Below are positions 25,934 through 34,567 of a stretch of 64,000 nucleotides of DNA, piece by piece. The notes under the pieces are model-generated. The model worked only from the letters and a program-made list of their open reading frames with translations, had not been told where the DNA came from and ran no database searches. Source of the stretch: JABMQF01 sp964563755 (GTDB taxonomy: Archaea > Nanobdellota > Nanobdellia > Woesearchaeales > UBA11576). Position numbers and translations under genes: made by a program. The stretch covers positions 1 through 64,000 of the forward strand of contig CAZLYC010000004.1 in NCBI GenBank assembly GCA_964563755.1, given 5' to 3'. Position 1 is the stretch's first letter. Each line of letters starts with the position of its first letter.

Positions 25934-26788
25934 ATGGACAACAAGATATTCACATCTAATCATATACTTTCCAGCATCCCTGTCCATGAAGCGGTCTATA
26001 AACTGAAGGAAATCGGCTATGATGGCATGGAAGTTTGGGCAGAAGGTTTCTTTGCTCAGAAAAACAAAGGCATGACATCTATGAGCAGTCTGCTTTCTGC
26101 GTTTTCAGCGACAGGTCTTTCTTGTGTTGTGCACGGCCCGACAAAAGATCCATCTGGAAAGAAATACAGTATATGCTCAAAGGACGCTTCTTTTAGGAAA
26201 AAATCTGTTAATGCTGTCTTTGCAGGCATTGATCTTGCTAAGTCTTTGAATGCATCGCTAATCAATATACATCCTGGCAATCATGGCGATGATAAGTATG
26301 ATGATGAGTTCTATACTCTTAATCTGGATTCTCTTGAGAGGATATGCGACTACGCATCAAGGAAAGGTGTTATTGTCTCTATGGAGACAATGGAAGAGCG
26401 TAAGGGAGAGTTCATCAGGACTCCTAACCAGGTGCTTAACATAATACATACGATAGGCAGTCAGAATTTTGGCATGACGCTTGACATAGTGCACGGCTAT
26501 ACTCATGGCAAAGCTGACGTTGAGCGTTACCTTAAGGAAATCAAGAAGGACATCAATCACCTTTTCCATTGCCATGTAAGCGGCCACTCTAGGTATGCTA
26601 CGCACGTTCCTTTTGCGTATTGCGAGATAAAGGATTTCTGGTCTAAGGAGATACGAAAGTTTACTGAGTTCTATCATGGCAGGATATCTATTGAGGGAGC
26701 GAAGAAGGATAAGCCTGGCTTGAATATTGCGATGTCTGAAGAGGAGATTGTGAAGGATAATCTGAAGTTTATCAAGTCTATTGTTTGA
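25934..26788 (+). CDS. sugar-phosphate isomerase/epimerase-like TIM barrel (AP-endonuclease 2 family)
   Basis: The 284-residue product has the xylose-isomerase-like barrel pattern: GYDGMEVW near residue 30, VVHGPTK, LINIHPGNHGD near 115, IVSMETMEERKGEF near 150, FGMTLDIVHGYTHG near 180, LFHCHVSGH near 215 and RISIEGA near 255, supplying the His/Glu/Asp metal ligands. It is probably a sugar or sugar-phosphate isomerase rather than a DNA-repair enzyme, given its neighbours. It is the last gene of the TrmB-linked cluster. Confidence 0.75.
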   Translation: MDNKIFTSNHILSSIPVHEAVYKLKEIGYDGMEVWAEGFFAQKNKGMTSMSSLLSAFSATGLSCVVHGPTKDPSGKKYSICSKDASFRKKSVNAVFAGIDLAKSLNASLINIHPGNHGDDKYDDEFYTLNLDSLERICDYASRKGVIVSMETMEERKGEFIRTPNQVLNIIHTIGSQNFGMTLDIVHGYTHGKADVERYLKEIKKDINHLFHCHVSGHSRYATHVPFAYCEIKDFWSKEIRKFTEFYHGRISIEGAKKDKPGLNIAMSEEEIVKDNLKFIKSIV

Positions 26789-26789
26789 T

Positions 26790-28313
26790 TCACATCTTTA
26801 GGCTTACTACGTCGCTTATGCCGTGCTCGTTCATCGATACGCCATATAGGTTCTGCGCCTCTAGTAGTATGCCGTCGTTGTGTGATATCATTATGTATTG
26901 CGCCCTGTCTGAGTAGGATCTTATGAGTTCTGAGAGTTTCTCTGAGTTCTTCTTGTCTAGCGCCGCATCTACTTCGTCAAGCACGTAGAATGATGCTGGC
27001 TCGTATTCCTGTACTGAGAATAGGAATGCGAGTGCTGTCATGGTTTTCTCTCCGCCTGACAGGCTTCTTATGTCCAGGAATTTTGTTCCTGTCAATCTTA
27101 CGTTGATCAGGAGTCCTGCTTCGAACGGGTTCTCCTGGTTTTCAAGCACGATTGATGCCTCTCCTTTTGAGAGCAGCTGCGAGAATATCTTCTGGAATTG
27201 TCCCTGCAGCGCTTCGAGTGTCTTCATGAATAGCACTTTCTTCTTGCCTTCTATCTCCATCATGAGCGCCATGACATCTTTCTTCTCGCTTTCAAGCACA
27301 TCTTTCTTCTGCATGAGTTCCTTGTACTCTTTTTCTGCTGTGTCATATATCTCAAGCGCCCTGAGGTTGACTGTGCCGAGGTTCTCTACCATCTTCTCGA
27401 ACTGGCTTATCTCTCGCGCCAGCTGCATGTCACTCTTCTCACGGTCGACCTCGACTCCCTGGTACTGCTCGAACTCTTTCTTCATGCCTTCGAGCTCTGT
27501 GTTTATCCTTGCGAGTTCAAGGTTTATGGTGTTCATCTTGTGTTCTGTCTTCCTTAGTTCGTCATTGAGTTCGTACATCTTGTTCTCTTTCTTGCTTGTT
27601 TCGTCGCCAAGCTTGTTCTTGTTGTTGAACAGGTCCTTGAACTGTGAATAGAATTCCTTTTCCTTCTTCTCCTTCTCCTTTAGCTCGAGCTCTTTTATCT
27701 CCATGTTCTCCTTGAGCTGCTTTATCTCTGCGTCGAACGCCTCTGTCTCCTTGTCGTGCTGCTTCATTATCTTGGAGATGTTGTCTTTCTCAGGTTCAAG
27801 CATCGTGCTAACCTGCACGTCTACGTTGCCCATCTCTGATGTGAACTTGATTATGGCTTCTCTTACTTCTCTTCGTTTCTCCTCGAATGCGTTGAGCTCT
27901 GCTATTAGCGTCGGGCTTCTGAGCTGGGATATCTTGTCCCTGAGATCCTGTCTCTTCATCTTGTTGTTCGCGAGCTCCCTGTTGTTCTCTGAGACCTTGC
28001 GTATGACTCCTTCGAGCTTTTCGTCTATCTCTTTCATCCTGTCTTTAAGCTCTGCCTTTACTTTCTTGTTGACATCTATGTCTCCTGAGTCTAGGTGGAG
28101 CACTTTTTCCATCTTGATTATGTCGCCTTCAAGTTCTGCCTTTAGCGACCTTAGGACTGTGATTTTCTCTTCTGCCTCTTTCTTCTTCTTTTCAAGGTTA
28201 GATATCTTGAGGCCCATGTCTGCCTGCAGGTTTTCCCATGATTTTATGGAGTTTCCGACCTCTTTTTCGCTGAATCCTACTCCTTCTTTCTTCTGCCTGA
28301 ATCCGCCGGTCAT
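26790..28313 (-). CDS. smc: SMC chromosome-segregation ATPase, C-terminal half after the insertion
   Basis: This frame holds the SMC part after the hinge: the conserved hinge exit AMTGGFRQK, then a long coiled coil (residues 20-390) and the C-terminal ATPase half with the signature LSGGEKTMTALAFLFS and Walker B FYVLDEVDAALD. The reading frame extends upstream to 28367 through insertion sequence, but homology begins at the repeat ending 28324. The frame is offset by one base from the N-terminal half at 28198-30390. Apart from that junction no other lesion is seen. If not rejoined, neither half alone makes a working SMC. Confidence 0.85.
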   Translation of the reverse strand: MTGGFRQKKEGVGFSEKEVGNSIKSWENLQADMGLKISNLEKKKKEAEEKITVLRSLKAELEGDIIKMEKVLHLDSGDIDVNKKVKAELKDRMKEIDEKLEGVIRKVSENNRELANNKMKRQDLRDKISQLRSPTLIAELNAFEEKRREVREAIIKFTSEMGNVDVQVSTMLEPEKDNISKIMKQHDKETEAFDAEIKQLKENMEIKELELKEKEKKEKEFYSQFKDLFNNKNKLGDETSKKENKMYELNDELRKTEHKMNTINLELARINTELEGMKKEFEQYQGVEVDREKSDMQLAREISQFEKMVENLGTVNLRALEIYDTAEKEYKELMQKKDVLESEKKDVMALMMEIEGKKKVLFMKTLEALQGQFQKIFSQLLSKGEASIVLENQENPFEAGLLINVRLTGTKFLDIRSLSGGEKTMTALAFLFSVQEYEPASFYVLDEVDAALDKKNSEKLSELIRSYSDRAQYIMISHNDGILLEAQNLYGVSMNEHGISDVVSLKM

Positions 28314-30390
28314 CGCGCCGCTGACCGGGATCGGAAAGGATAAAAACCTCAGACGATGAACGCTCAAGACACCCGCCTAACCGCGCATAATCATTCCCGT
28401 ATCCTGTCCGGCCCGGGTTCGCGCCGCTGAGTTCTGCGAGGTCTCCGTCGAGTGTCACCATCTTTGCCGCGCCTATGCCTATCTTCCTTGCGGTCTCAAG
28501 GTCGTTGATGACTATCGTGTTCTCGAACACATATCTGAATACTGATTCAAATTTAGGATCATATGTTATGAGGTCGACTGCCCTTCCGTGGACTCCCTGC
28601 TGTTTCAATAGTCCGGGTATGTTCGACGGCTCTGGCTTGTCTCTTATCTTGTTTATTGGGAGGAATGTCGCTATTCCGAGTCGGTTCTTCTTGAGGTAGT
28701 TTATGCAGTTCGCAGCGACCTTGTCGCTCTCGACTACTATGCTTTTCGTCTTGTGGCCTGCGGCCACTTCAAGCGCGAGCGAGTATTTTGAGTCTACTTC
28801 GCCTAGCTCTGATACTGTCCCGAATACTCCGGGGAATTCTTTCTTGTTCTCGAGGATTCTCTTGACTGCAATGTTTGCGCCGAGCTTTTCTTGTATCTGT
28901 GCCTGTCTTGCGTTTAGTTTTGAGAGCTCTTCATTCGCTTCGAGAAGTCTTCTTCGCGAGTCTCCTAGTTCAGCAGACATGTTGCTCTCTTCTGCCTGTA
29001 TCTGGCTGAGTTCCATTGATGCTTTCTTGAATTCTGTCTTCTTCTGCTTGAGTATCTGTATCTGTTCCTTGTTCTCTTTTTCTACAGAGAGGACTTTCTC
29101 TATCTTCTCATCGATGGCCTGCATCTGGAATTCGAGCTTGTCTTTTTCCCTTAGCATGTCCTGCTGCTGTTGTCTTAAGTCTCCAGCAGCTTTCTGCAGC
29201 TCTTCTGCTTTCCTGTCAAGAGCGTCAATCTCTTTCTCTATCGCTTCTGCGTCTTCAAGCTTGTTCTTCTTCCTAAAAGTGTCAAGGCTTGTCTCAACTT
29301 CCTTTTCTTCTTTTTTCCTGAGCGCAATCTGCCTTTCTACTTCTTTCTTGTCGTTCTGAAGCTGTTTTATCTTGAGGTCTATCTCCTTTGTGCTTTCATT
29401 GAGGGCATCTTTCCTTGTCCTTATCTTGACTATCTCATCCTTGCATGTGTCGAGTCTCGCTTTTGTTGTAGCAAGGTCGACTTTGAGGTGCTCCACTTCC
29501 TTGTGGAGAGTCAGCTGTTCTTTCTCTCCTCTCCTTTCTATCTCCTGGTTTATCTCTTCGACCTGTCTCTTAAGTTCGTCAATCTTCGCTCTCATCTCCT
29601 TGCTCTCTGAGGTTGTCTTGTCGAATGCCTGCTTGTTCTTGTTGAACCTTTCATCAAGCTCCTCTTTCTCAGCATCTTTTTTTTGCATCTGCCTGAAGAG
29701 CGCTGTTGCCTTGTTGACTGTTATCTGGGAGTCAAGCTCCTTGTATTTCTTGGCCTGGTCGCGTTCTTTCTTGAGTTCCTTTAGGTATGTCTCTCTTTCT
29801 GTGAGTATGATTTCCGCTTCCTTGAGCCTGCCGTCGACTTTCTCAAGCTCTCCGACTGCTTTCATCTTCTTGTCTTCGTATAGCGAGATGCCTGCTATCT
29901 CTTCGATTATCTGTCTTCTTTCTACTGGCGACATGTCTATCAGCTTGATTATGTCTCCTTGTAGGATTATGTTGTAGCCGTCAGGGTCTATTTTAGCAAG
30001 AGAGAGAAGTTCTAGTATCTGCATCCTTGTGCATGTCTCGTCATTTATCTTGTATACTCCCTGTCCGTTCTGCTTGACAAGCCTTGTTATCTTGACTTCT
30101 GGCGAGTCGCTTGGGAATTCTTTTGTTGAGTTGTCGAAATAGATTGAGACTTCTGCGAAAGGCGCTGGTTTTTTTGTCTTGCCTCCGTTGTAGATGAGGT
30201 TTGCGCTCTTCTCTACTCTCATGGATTTGGCGCTTGATTTTCCAAGTACGAAGCATAATGCGTCAAGTATGTTGCTTTTACCGCTTCCGTTCGGGCCTAG
30301 GACGCAGTTGAATTTAGGGCCGAAAGGCACTTCTGTCCTTTTCGCAAAGCTCTTGAAGCCATGCATCACCATCTTGTTTATTCTTGTCAC
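28198..30390 (-). CDS. smc: SMC chromosome-segregation ATPase, N-terminal half
   Basis: The 730-residue frame starts MTRINKMVMHGFKSFAKRTE, with Walker A LGPNGSGKSNILDAL near residue 31. A long coiled coil (about 165-500) and the hinge (510-655, ending KMVTLDGDLAELSGA) follow. The last 70 or so residues (from NPGRTGYGN) are insertion-encoded or out of frame and end at a stop near 28198. SMC forms the ring-shaped chromosome organiser with Scp-type partners. No scpA or scpB gene is in the window. RNase HII lies upstream. Confidence 0.88.
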   Translation of the reverse strand: MTRINKMVMHGFKSFAKRTEVPFGPKFNCVLGPNGSGKSNILDALCFVLGKSSAKSMRVEKSANLIYNGGKTKKPAPFAEVSIYFDNSTKEFPSDSPEVKITRLVKQNGQGVYKINDETCTRMQILELLSLAKIDPDGYNIILQGDIIKLIDMSPVERRQIIEEIAGISLYEDKKMKAVGELEKVDGRLKEAEIILTERETYLKELKKERDQAKKYKELDSQITVNKATALFRQMQKKDAEKEELDERFNKNKQAFDKTTSESKEMRAKIDELKRQVEEINQEIERRGEKEQLTLHKEVEHLKVDLATTKARLDTCKDEIVKIRTRKDALNESTKEIDLKIKQLQNDKKEVERQIALRKKEEKEVETSLDTFRKKNKLEDAEAIEKEIDALDRKAEELQKAAGDLRQQQQDMLREKDKLEFQMQAIDEKIEKVLSVEKENKEQIQILKQKKTEFKKASMELSQIQAEESNMSAELGDSRRRLLEANEELSKLNARQAQIQEKLGANIAVKRILENKKEFPGVFGTVSELGEVDSKYSLALEVAAGHKTKSIVVESDKVAANCINYLKKNRLGIATFLPINKIRDKPEPSNIPGLLKQQGVHGRAVDLITYDPKFESVFRYVFENTIVINDLETARKIGIGAAKMVTLDGDLAELSGANPGRTGYGNDYARLGGCLERSSSEVFILSDPGQRRDDRRIQAEERRSRIQRKRGRKLHKIMGKPAGRHGPQDI
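28313..28430 (-). repeat. 106-bp frame-breaking insertion in smc with 12-bp direct repeats
   Basis: The 12-bp sequence TCAGCGGCGCGA (minus strand) occurs at 28430-28419 and again at 28324-28313, exactly 106 bp apart. Removing one repeat plus the 94 bp between them joins AELSGA to MTGGFR in frame, the conserved SMC hinge exit. The ends of the 94 bp are imperfect inverted repeats: CCGGG, CGGA and AGGAT on the left pair with ATCCT, TCCG and CCCGG on the right. Because 106 is not a multiple of 3, the reading frame breaks. I could not build a canonical BHB at the repeat positions, because the central helix would need a self-complementary 4-mer followed by pairing that is absent. The insert may be a small transposon, an unusual intron, a bypass element or an assembly error. 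Confidence 0.8.
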
Positions 30391-30569
30391 TACCAGGCAC
30401 CTTTATGGATATGAGAAGTTGAACAAGTCAAAAAACCGATATGTACTTTGAACTACCAACTTTTTTACCCCTTATTTAAGCCAAAAAAGTTTATTTTGAT
30501 ATTTAAAGGCTTCGTTTTTGTTTTTTAAGGGTTAAGAAGGTTTTAAACTGTCTAAAAATGTTTTAACGC

Positions 30570-31223
30570 TTAGAATTCGCCTAGCCCTTTCTGTTGTTTA
30601 GCCGCTATAACGTTCTTGTATGTCTGCCAGCTTTTCCTGAATATCTTCGGGAATTTGTTGTGGTTATCTTCAAGGAACCGTTTTGTTATTGGGTCTGCGG
30701 GGTAGCCGCTTCCTGTGTCCTGTCCGACAATTTTTTTTATCTTTTCAATTTCACGGTCGCGCGTGACTTTTGCGAGTATTGATGCTGCTCCGACAACTAT
30801 GTGGTTAAGGTCAGCCTTATGTTCAGCAACGACTTCGCAGTCTACATTGACTTTTTTCTTTAGGTATTTTGTGTATTCTGGTATGTTGTTGCTCGGGCAG
30901 TCGACTATGACTTTCTCTGGCACTAGTTTGTTTATTATCGCCGCGCTGTTGTCTGCCTCAAGCCAGTTGAGGTTGGTGTTGGGGTCTGCGAGCGCGTTAT
31001 CGATATCTTGCGGCGATAGTATGATTATCTCGTATTTCTTGACTGTGACCAATATTTTTTCAAACAGCTCTTCTCTTTTCTTTGGCAGAAGTAGCTTGCT
31101 GTCTTTTACTCCCATCTTAGCTAGTTTCTCTTCATCTTTTGAATCTATCAGGACTCCACAGATTACTAAGGGGCCTATCACTGGTCCTCTTCCTGCTTCA
31201 TCTATTCCAGATAATAGTGTCAT
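30570..31223 (-). CDS. rnhB: ribonuclease HII
   Basis: RNase HII cleaves the RNA strand of RNA-DNA hybrids. The 217-residue protein begins with GIDEAGRGPVIGPLVICG, which carries the DEAGRGP active-site motif. GVKDSKLL follows, then GAASILAKVTRDREI near residue 145 and GSGYPADP. The length is typical of archaeal RNase HII. It precedes smc on the same strand with a gap of 179 bp that holds only A/T-rich sequence. Confidence 0.93.
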   Translation of the reverse strand: MTLLSGIDEAGRGPVIGPLVICGVLIDSKDEEKLAKMGVKDSKLLLPKKREELFEKILVTVKKYEIIILSPQDIDNALADPNTNLNWLEADNSAAIINKLVPEKVIVDCPSNNIPEYTKYLKKKVNVDCEVVAEHKADLNHIVVGAASILAKVTRDREIEKIKKIVGQDTGSGYPADPITKRFLEDNHNKFPKIFRKSWQTYKNVIAAKQQKGLGEF

Positions 31224-31338
31224 GAGTAGTTTGCCGGTGTCTTTATTTATTAATCTTTTCAGGTTTTTCCACCATTAACTTTAAATACTCGGGTTCTCTG
31301 TTTTAGCCATATAATCGTTTATTTATGCAATTAAAGGG

Positions 31339-31776
31339 GTGAATGAGATAGTTTTACTTAAACTGCCGAAATCAACCAACGCGCAGGTTTCTATGGAGTA
31401 TCTTGTGATAGTGGGATTTGTGGCGGTCATTGTCATCCCTATGCTTGTGATTTTCTATGCTTACACGGACAGTACAGAGGATGAGATTGTCTCTAACCAG
31501 GTCCAGAAGATTGGGCTTAAGATAAGCGACTCAGCTGAGGCGATGTACTATCTTGGTGAGCCTTCAAGGACAAAACTCAGGGCATATTTCCCTAAGAACA
31601 TAAATAACATAACAATAGGCAATAATGAGGTCGTATTCTATGTCCGCACAAAAGAAGGCGTAGACCATGTTGTGATTTACACTCCTGTTGCTGTGCAGGG
31701 TTCTTTGGACGCTCATTCTGGCTATCATAATATCAATGTCCAGTCAAGAGGTAGCTATGTTGAGATTACAGACTGA
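31339..31776 (+). CDS. type IV pilin-like protein, first of a six-gene pilin operon
   Basis: A GTG start (31339) yields an N-terminus STNAQVSMEYLVIVGFVAVI. The Q-x-S-x-EYL motif with a following long hydrophobic helix is the archaeal class III prepilin signature (cleavage before Q, E at +5). The 145-residue product should be processed by a PibD-like peptidase and incorporated into a pilus or pseudopilus. The next start lies inside its 3' end (31757), so translation is coupled. Confidence 0.82.
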   Translation: MNEIVLLKLPKSTNAQVSMEYLVIVGFVAVIVIPMLVIFYAYTDSTEDEIVSNQVQKIGLKISDSAEAMYYLGEPSRTKLRAYFPKNINNITIGNNEVVFYVRTKEGVDHVVIYTPVAVQGSLDAHSGYHNINVQSRGSYVEITD

Positions 31777-32158
31777 AAAGCGGGCTCAAGTCGCTTTTGA
31801 GTTCGTGGTCCTTATAGCGGTCCTTTTCACAGTTCTTATAATTTTCATCTCTTTTGTGAGAGACAACTTTTCAGAAGTGCAGAGCGATACGGATTATTTC
31901 AAGATGAAGGATATAGCTATCTCTGTCAAGTCTGAGATTAATCTTGCTGCTGCATTGGAGGATGGCTATCAGAGGTCTTTCTTCATCCCTCTCACCATAG
32001 ATGGATTGGAGTATAACATAACTAATGAGAACAGCACATTGCTTTTCTCAAGCTACGGCGCAGAGTATAGCGTTTCAGTTCCTGCTTTTTCAGGCACTCT
32101 TCAGAAAGGAAACAATGTGATAAGGAAATTTTCAGGCAGCGTAGAGGTAAACCCGTGA
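31757..32158 (+). CDS. pilin-like protein, second gene of the operon
   Basis: The ATG at 31757 follows AGAGGTAGCT (ribosome binding site) inside the preceding gene. The 133-residue product has KRAQVAFEFVVLIAVLFTVL, a class III-type signal with Q-x-x-FE near residue 9. The body is short and beta-rich. Its stop overlaps the next GTG start by 4 bp. Confidence 0.78.
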   Translation: MLRLQTEKRAQVAFEFVVLIAVLFTVLIIFISFVRDNFSEVQSDTDYFKMKDIAISVKSEINLAAALEDGYQRSFFIPLTIDGLEYNITNENSTLLFSSYGAEYSVSVPAFSGTLQKGNNVIRKFSGSVEVNP

Positions 32159-32649
32159 ATGACAGGAAGGCGCAGGTATGGTATACTGATTTCATGATAG
32201 GTATAATGATATTCAGCATAGTTGTGATAACCTACTTCTATTATGTCGAGCATTCCCCCTCTTCTGATGATAATCTTGTCAACTCTCTTATGGCTGAGGC
32301 GAAGACCATAACGAATTATCTGATTACAGAGGGTTATCCTGAGGATTGGACTGCCGCGAATGTCAGCACTGTCGGTCTTACTGATGGAAACTATCGTATT
32401 GTTGACACCAAGCTTTCGAATTTCAACTCGTGGGGCTATGAGGAGAGGCGTGGTTATATCCACACGACAAAGGACTATTATTTTTATCTTGAATACCTGA
32501 ACGGGACGAGGTTCAACGAGCTCTGCGAAGACCAGTTCGCGGGCTGCGTGGCATGGAACTCTTCGGTTTACCTTGTCCAGGCCAGCCGTATCCTGATTTA
32601 TGACAGCAAGATTGTGAGGCTTGTATTGTATGTGTACCAGCAGCCATAA
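32155..32649 (+). CDS. pilin-like protein, third gene of the operon
   Basis: The 164-residue product starts at GTG (overlap ATGA-like with the previous stop) and has an N-terminal motif RKAQVWYTDFMIGIMIFSIV, a divergent class III signal lacking the usual Glu at +5 (Asp-like TD instead). Several NxS/T sequons suggest N-glycosylation. Its stop lies 2 bp before the next start. Confidence 0.72.
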   Translation: MNDRKAQVWYTDFMIGIMIFSIVVITYFYYVEHSPSSDDNLVNSLMAEAKTITNYLITEGYPEDWTAANVSTVGLTDGNYRIVDTKLSNFNSWGYEERRGYIHTTKDYYFYLEYLNGTRFNELCEDQFAGCVAWNSSVYLVQASRILIYDSKIVRLVLYVYQQP

Positions 32650-32650
32650 T

Positions 32651-34567
32651 ATGAAAACAGGTTCAAAGCGAGGTCTTTTCTTCACGATAGATGCGCTCAT
32701 CGCCGCATTGATACTCATTTCAGGACTGCTGCTGATAACTTCGTCGTATATAGCGGAGCAGCCTCGTTCGATGATGAATTATTATTCGCAGGACCTGCTG
32801 GGTGTTCTTTCCGAACTGCAGGTCTATGAGTATAACGAATCGTCTTTCGTAAGCGAGCTCATAGCGAACGGTTCTATAACTGATGTGAACAGCACGCTTC
32901 TCTCACAGATAGGGGAGTTCTGGGCAGGAGGGAACATGTCTATTGCGGAAATGTTCGCGATGAATATTTCTGAAGGGATACTGCCGTCGATATATGGCTA
33001 TAGCATAGTGATGGATAATGATACTGTTTACACGAGATCGAATTCTTTGAGGAATTCTCTGATAACAGCGAAGAAGATAATGACTGGTATAGAGAAGGCG
33101 AAGCCGATAAAGGGATTCATAGCAAAGGCACATGCGACGAATGTGCATAAGACAAGCAATCTTGTGGTCTCGTTCTCCCCGTCAGGCGCCGGATGGAAAG
33201 GATCTACAGATGACCCTGGAACTGTGATTGTCGTGAAGAATTTTGAGCTTCCGAATGTCAGCGTGTTGAGCGCGACTGCGTACCTTTCTCTGCATCTTGA
33301 CCGCGGCTCTACTGACTGGAATGTCGCAGTGATAAATAGTGGTTTGTGCAATATAACCCGGGATGATATGGATCTTCCGGCAGGAAGTGAGGGTGTGTTT
33401 AGGAAGTTCAGCCTCCCGGCATCTTGTTTTGTCGTGGGTAATAATTCAATACAGCTGGAGCTAAAGAACACCGGCTACAATGCGCACATACACCCTGGTA
33501 CTTTTTTTGTGATAAGCTATAACCTGACTGAGAATCCTGTGATTCTTGGCTGGGATCATTCTGAAAGGATATATTTTGACCAGATAAATAGCACTCAGGG
33601 CGGTGGTGTCAGCGGGTCAGGTGCTTGGGTCATAACTCCTTTCTATATCCCTGAAGATGCGACAAACATAAGTGTCACGATACAGGTGGCTGGAAGGAAC
33701 ATAAAAAATCATACGGGTAACTGTGTCGGCGGAAACCGCTTCTATGGTTGGGGTGCCTGGCGTTGCAAGAGGGATTATGATTACATAATATTCCTTAACA
33801 GCGACACTCCGTTCAACTATAACGCGACTCCTTCAGCGAATCCTCTTTACAGGTACGGTCCTTCACAGACAGGTTCGAGGATATTGAATGGAACAAATGT
33901 CATATCTGTCTACTTCAACAATTATGAGGATGATTATTGGGGAATAAATAGTGAGCTGATATATTCTGACCCCTTGAACAATGCCAGCGGCTCTTCTTAT
34001 GTCGAGGTGAATTATTCATCTCCTCCCGCATTTCCGTACGGGGTGATAGAAGTCAGGCAGGTAAAGGAGTTCGGCGGCATTGCTGACCCTGTAAAGGACT
34101 CGAACTTCTCTTTCCCTGTTGAGTCAGAGGGCGTAAGCAGCGTATTTGTCCATCCTGTCTTGCAGTATTCTTACATAACAAGGGTATATTCTGATACTGG
34201 CTATCCGCCGGGAAATCTTATCTTCGAGTCTCCTTCATCACGCGCGACTCCGACAGCAGTCTATGTTCCTCTTTCGACAATAGACCCTACTCCGGGCGTG
34301 CTGAATTATGAGCGTATCCAGGAGACTTCAGGGAACAACGTACTTCCTAACTCGACGATAGACTATGGTTTCTACATCAAGGCGTTTGTAGGTTATGGTC
34401 AGGTCTTCGCTGTCTGGGATGATGCTATCGATGATGCTGTCGCACGTCTACAGGTAGTGCTTGGTTCTTATGTGAATGCGTCAGATATAACTATCGAGAA
34501 CAGCACGATGTCTGGCGTTCCTTCATTGTGGGGTCCTGCGCTGGCTGAGGTGAGAGTGTGGGATTAG
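32651..34567 (+). CDS. large pilin-like surface protein
   Basis: The ATG at 32651 lies directly after the preceding stop. The 638-residue product begins KTGSKRGLFFTIDALIAALIL, a prepilin-like leader (G-L-F-F-T-I-D-A) followed by a membrane helix. The rest is beta-rich and heavily sequon-laden (for example NGSITDVNSTLL, NISEGI). It is far larger than a major pilin, so it may be a tip adhesin or minor subunit. It overlaps the next GTG by 10 bp. Confidence 0.68.
   Translation: MKTGSKRGLFFTIDALIAALILISGLLLITSSYIAEQPRSMMNYYSQDLLGVLSELQVYEYNESSFVSELIANGSITDVNSTLLSQIGEFWAGGNMSIAEMFAMNISEGILPSIYGYSIVMDNDTVYTRSNSLRNSLITAKKIMTGIEKAKPIKGFIAKAHATNVHKTSNLVVSFSPSGAGWKGSTDDPGTVIVVKNFELPNVSVLSATAYLSLHLDRGSTDWNVAVINSGLCNITRDDMDLPAGSEGVFRKFSLPASCFVVGNNSIQLELKNTGYNAHIHPGTFFVISYNLTENPVILGWDHSERIYFDQINSTQGGGVSGSGAWVITPFYIPEDATNISVTIQVAGRNIKNHTGNCVGGNRFYGWGAWRCKRDYDYIIFLNSDTPFNYNATPSANPLYRYGPSQTGSRILNGTNVISVYFNNYEDDYWGINSELIYSDPLNNASGSSYVEVNYSSPPAFPYGVIEVRQVKEFGGIADPVKDSNFSFPVESEGVSSVFVHPVLQYSYITRVYSDTGYPPGNLIFESPSSRATPTAVYVPLSTIDPTPGVLNYERIQETSGNNVLPNSTIDYGFYIKAFVGYGQVFAVWDDAIDDAVARLQVVLGSYVNASDITIENSTMSGVPSLWGPALAEVRVWD

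Noticed and set aside
28313..28430. The smc insert on the plus strand has words like CTCAG, GATGAACGCT and CCTAAC that recall the 5' end of bacterial 16S rRNA.
   Set aside because: The match is broken and short, on the antisense strand of smc, and no longer rRNA context exists.
28313..28430. Canonical BHB intron in smc.
   Set aside because: With the junction inside the direct repeat, the central helix would need to be a self-complementary 4-mer (GCGC or CGCG), and the required neighbouring inner pairing is absent. A relaxed form cannot be excluded.
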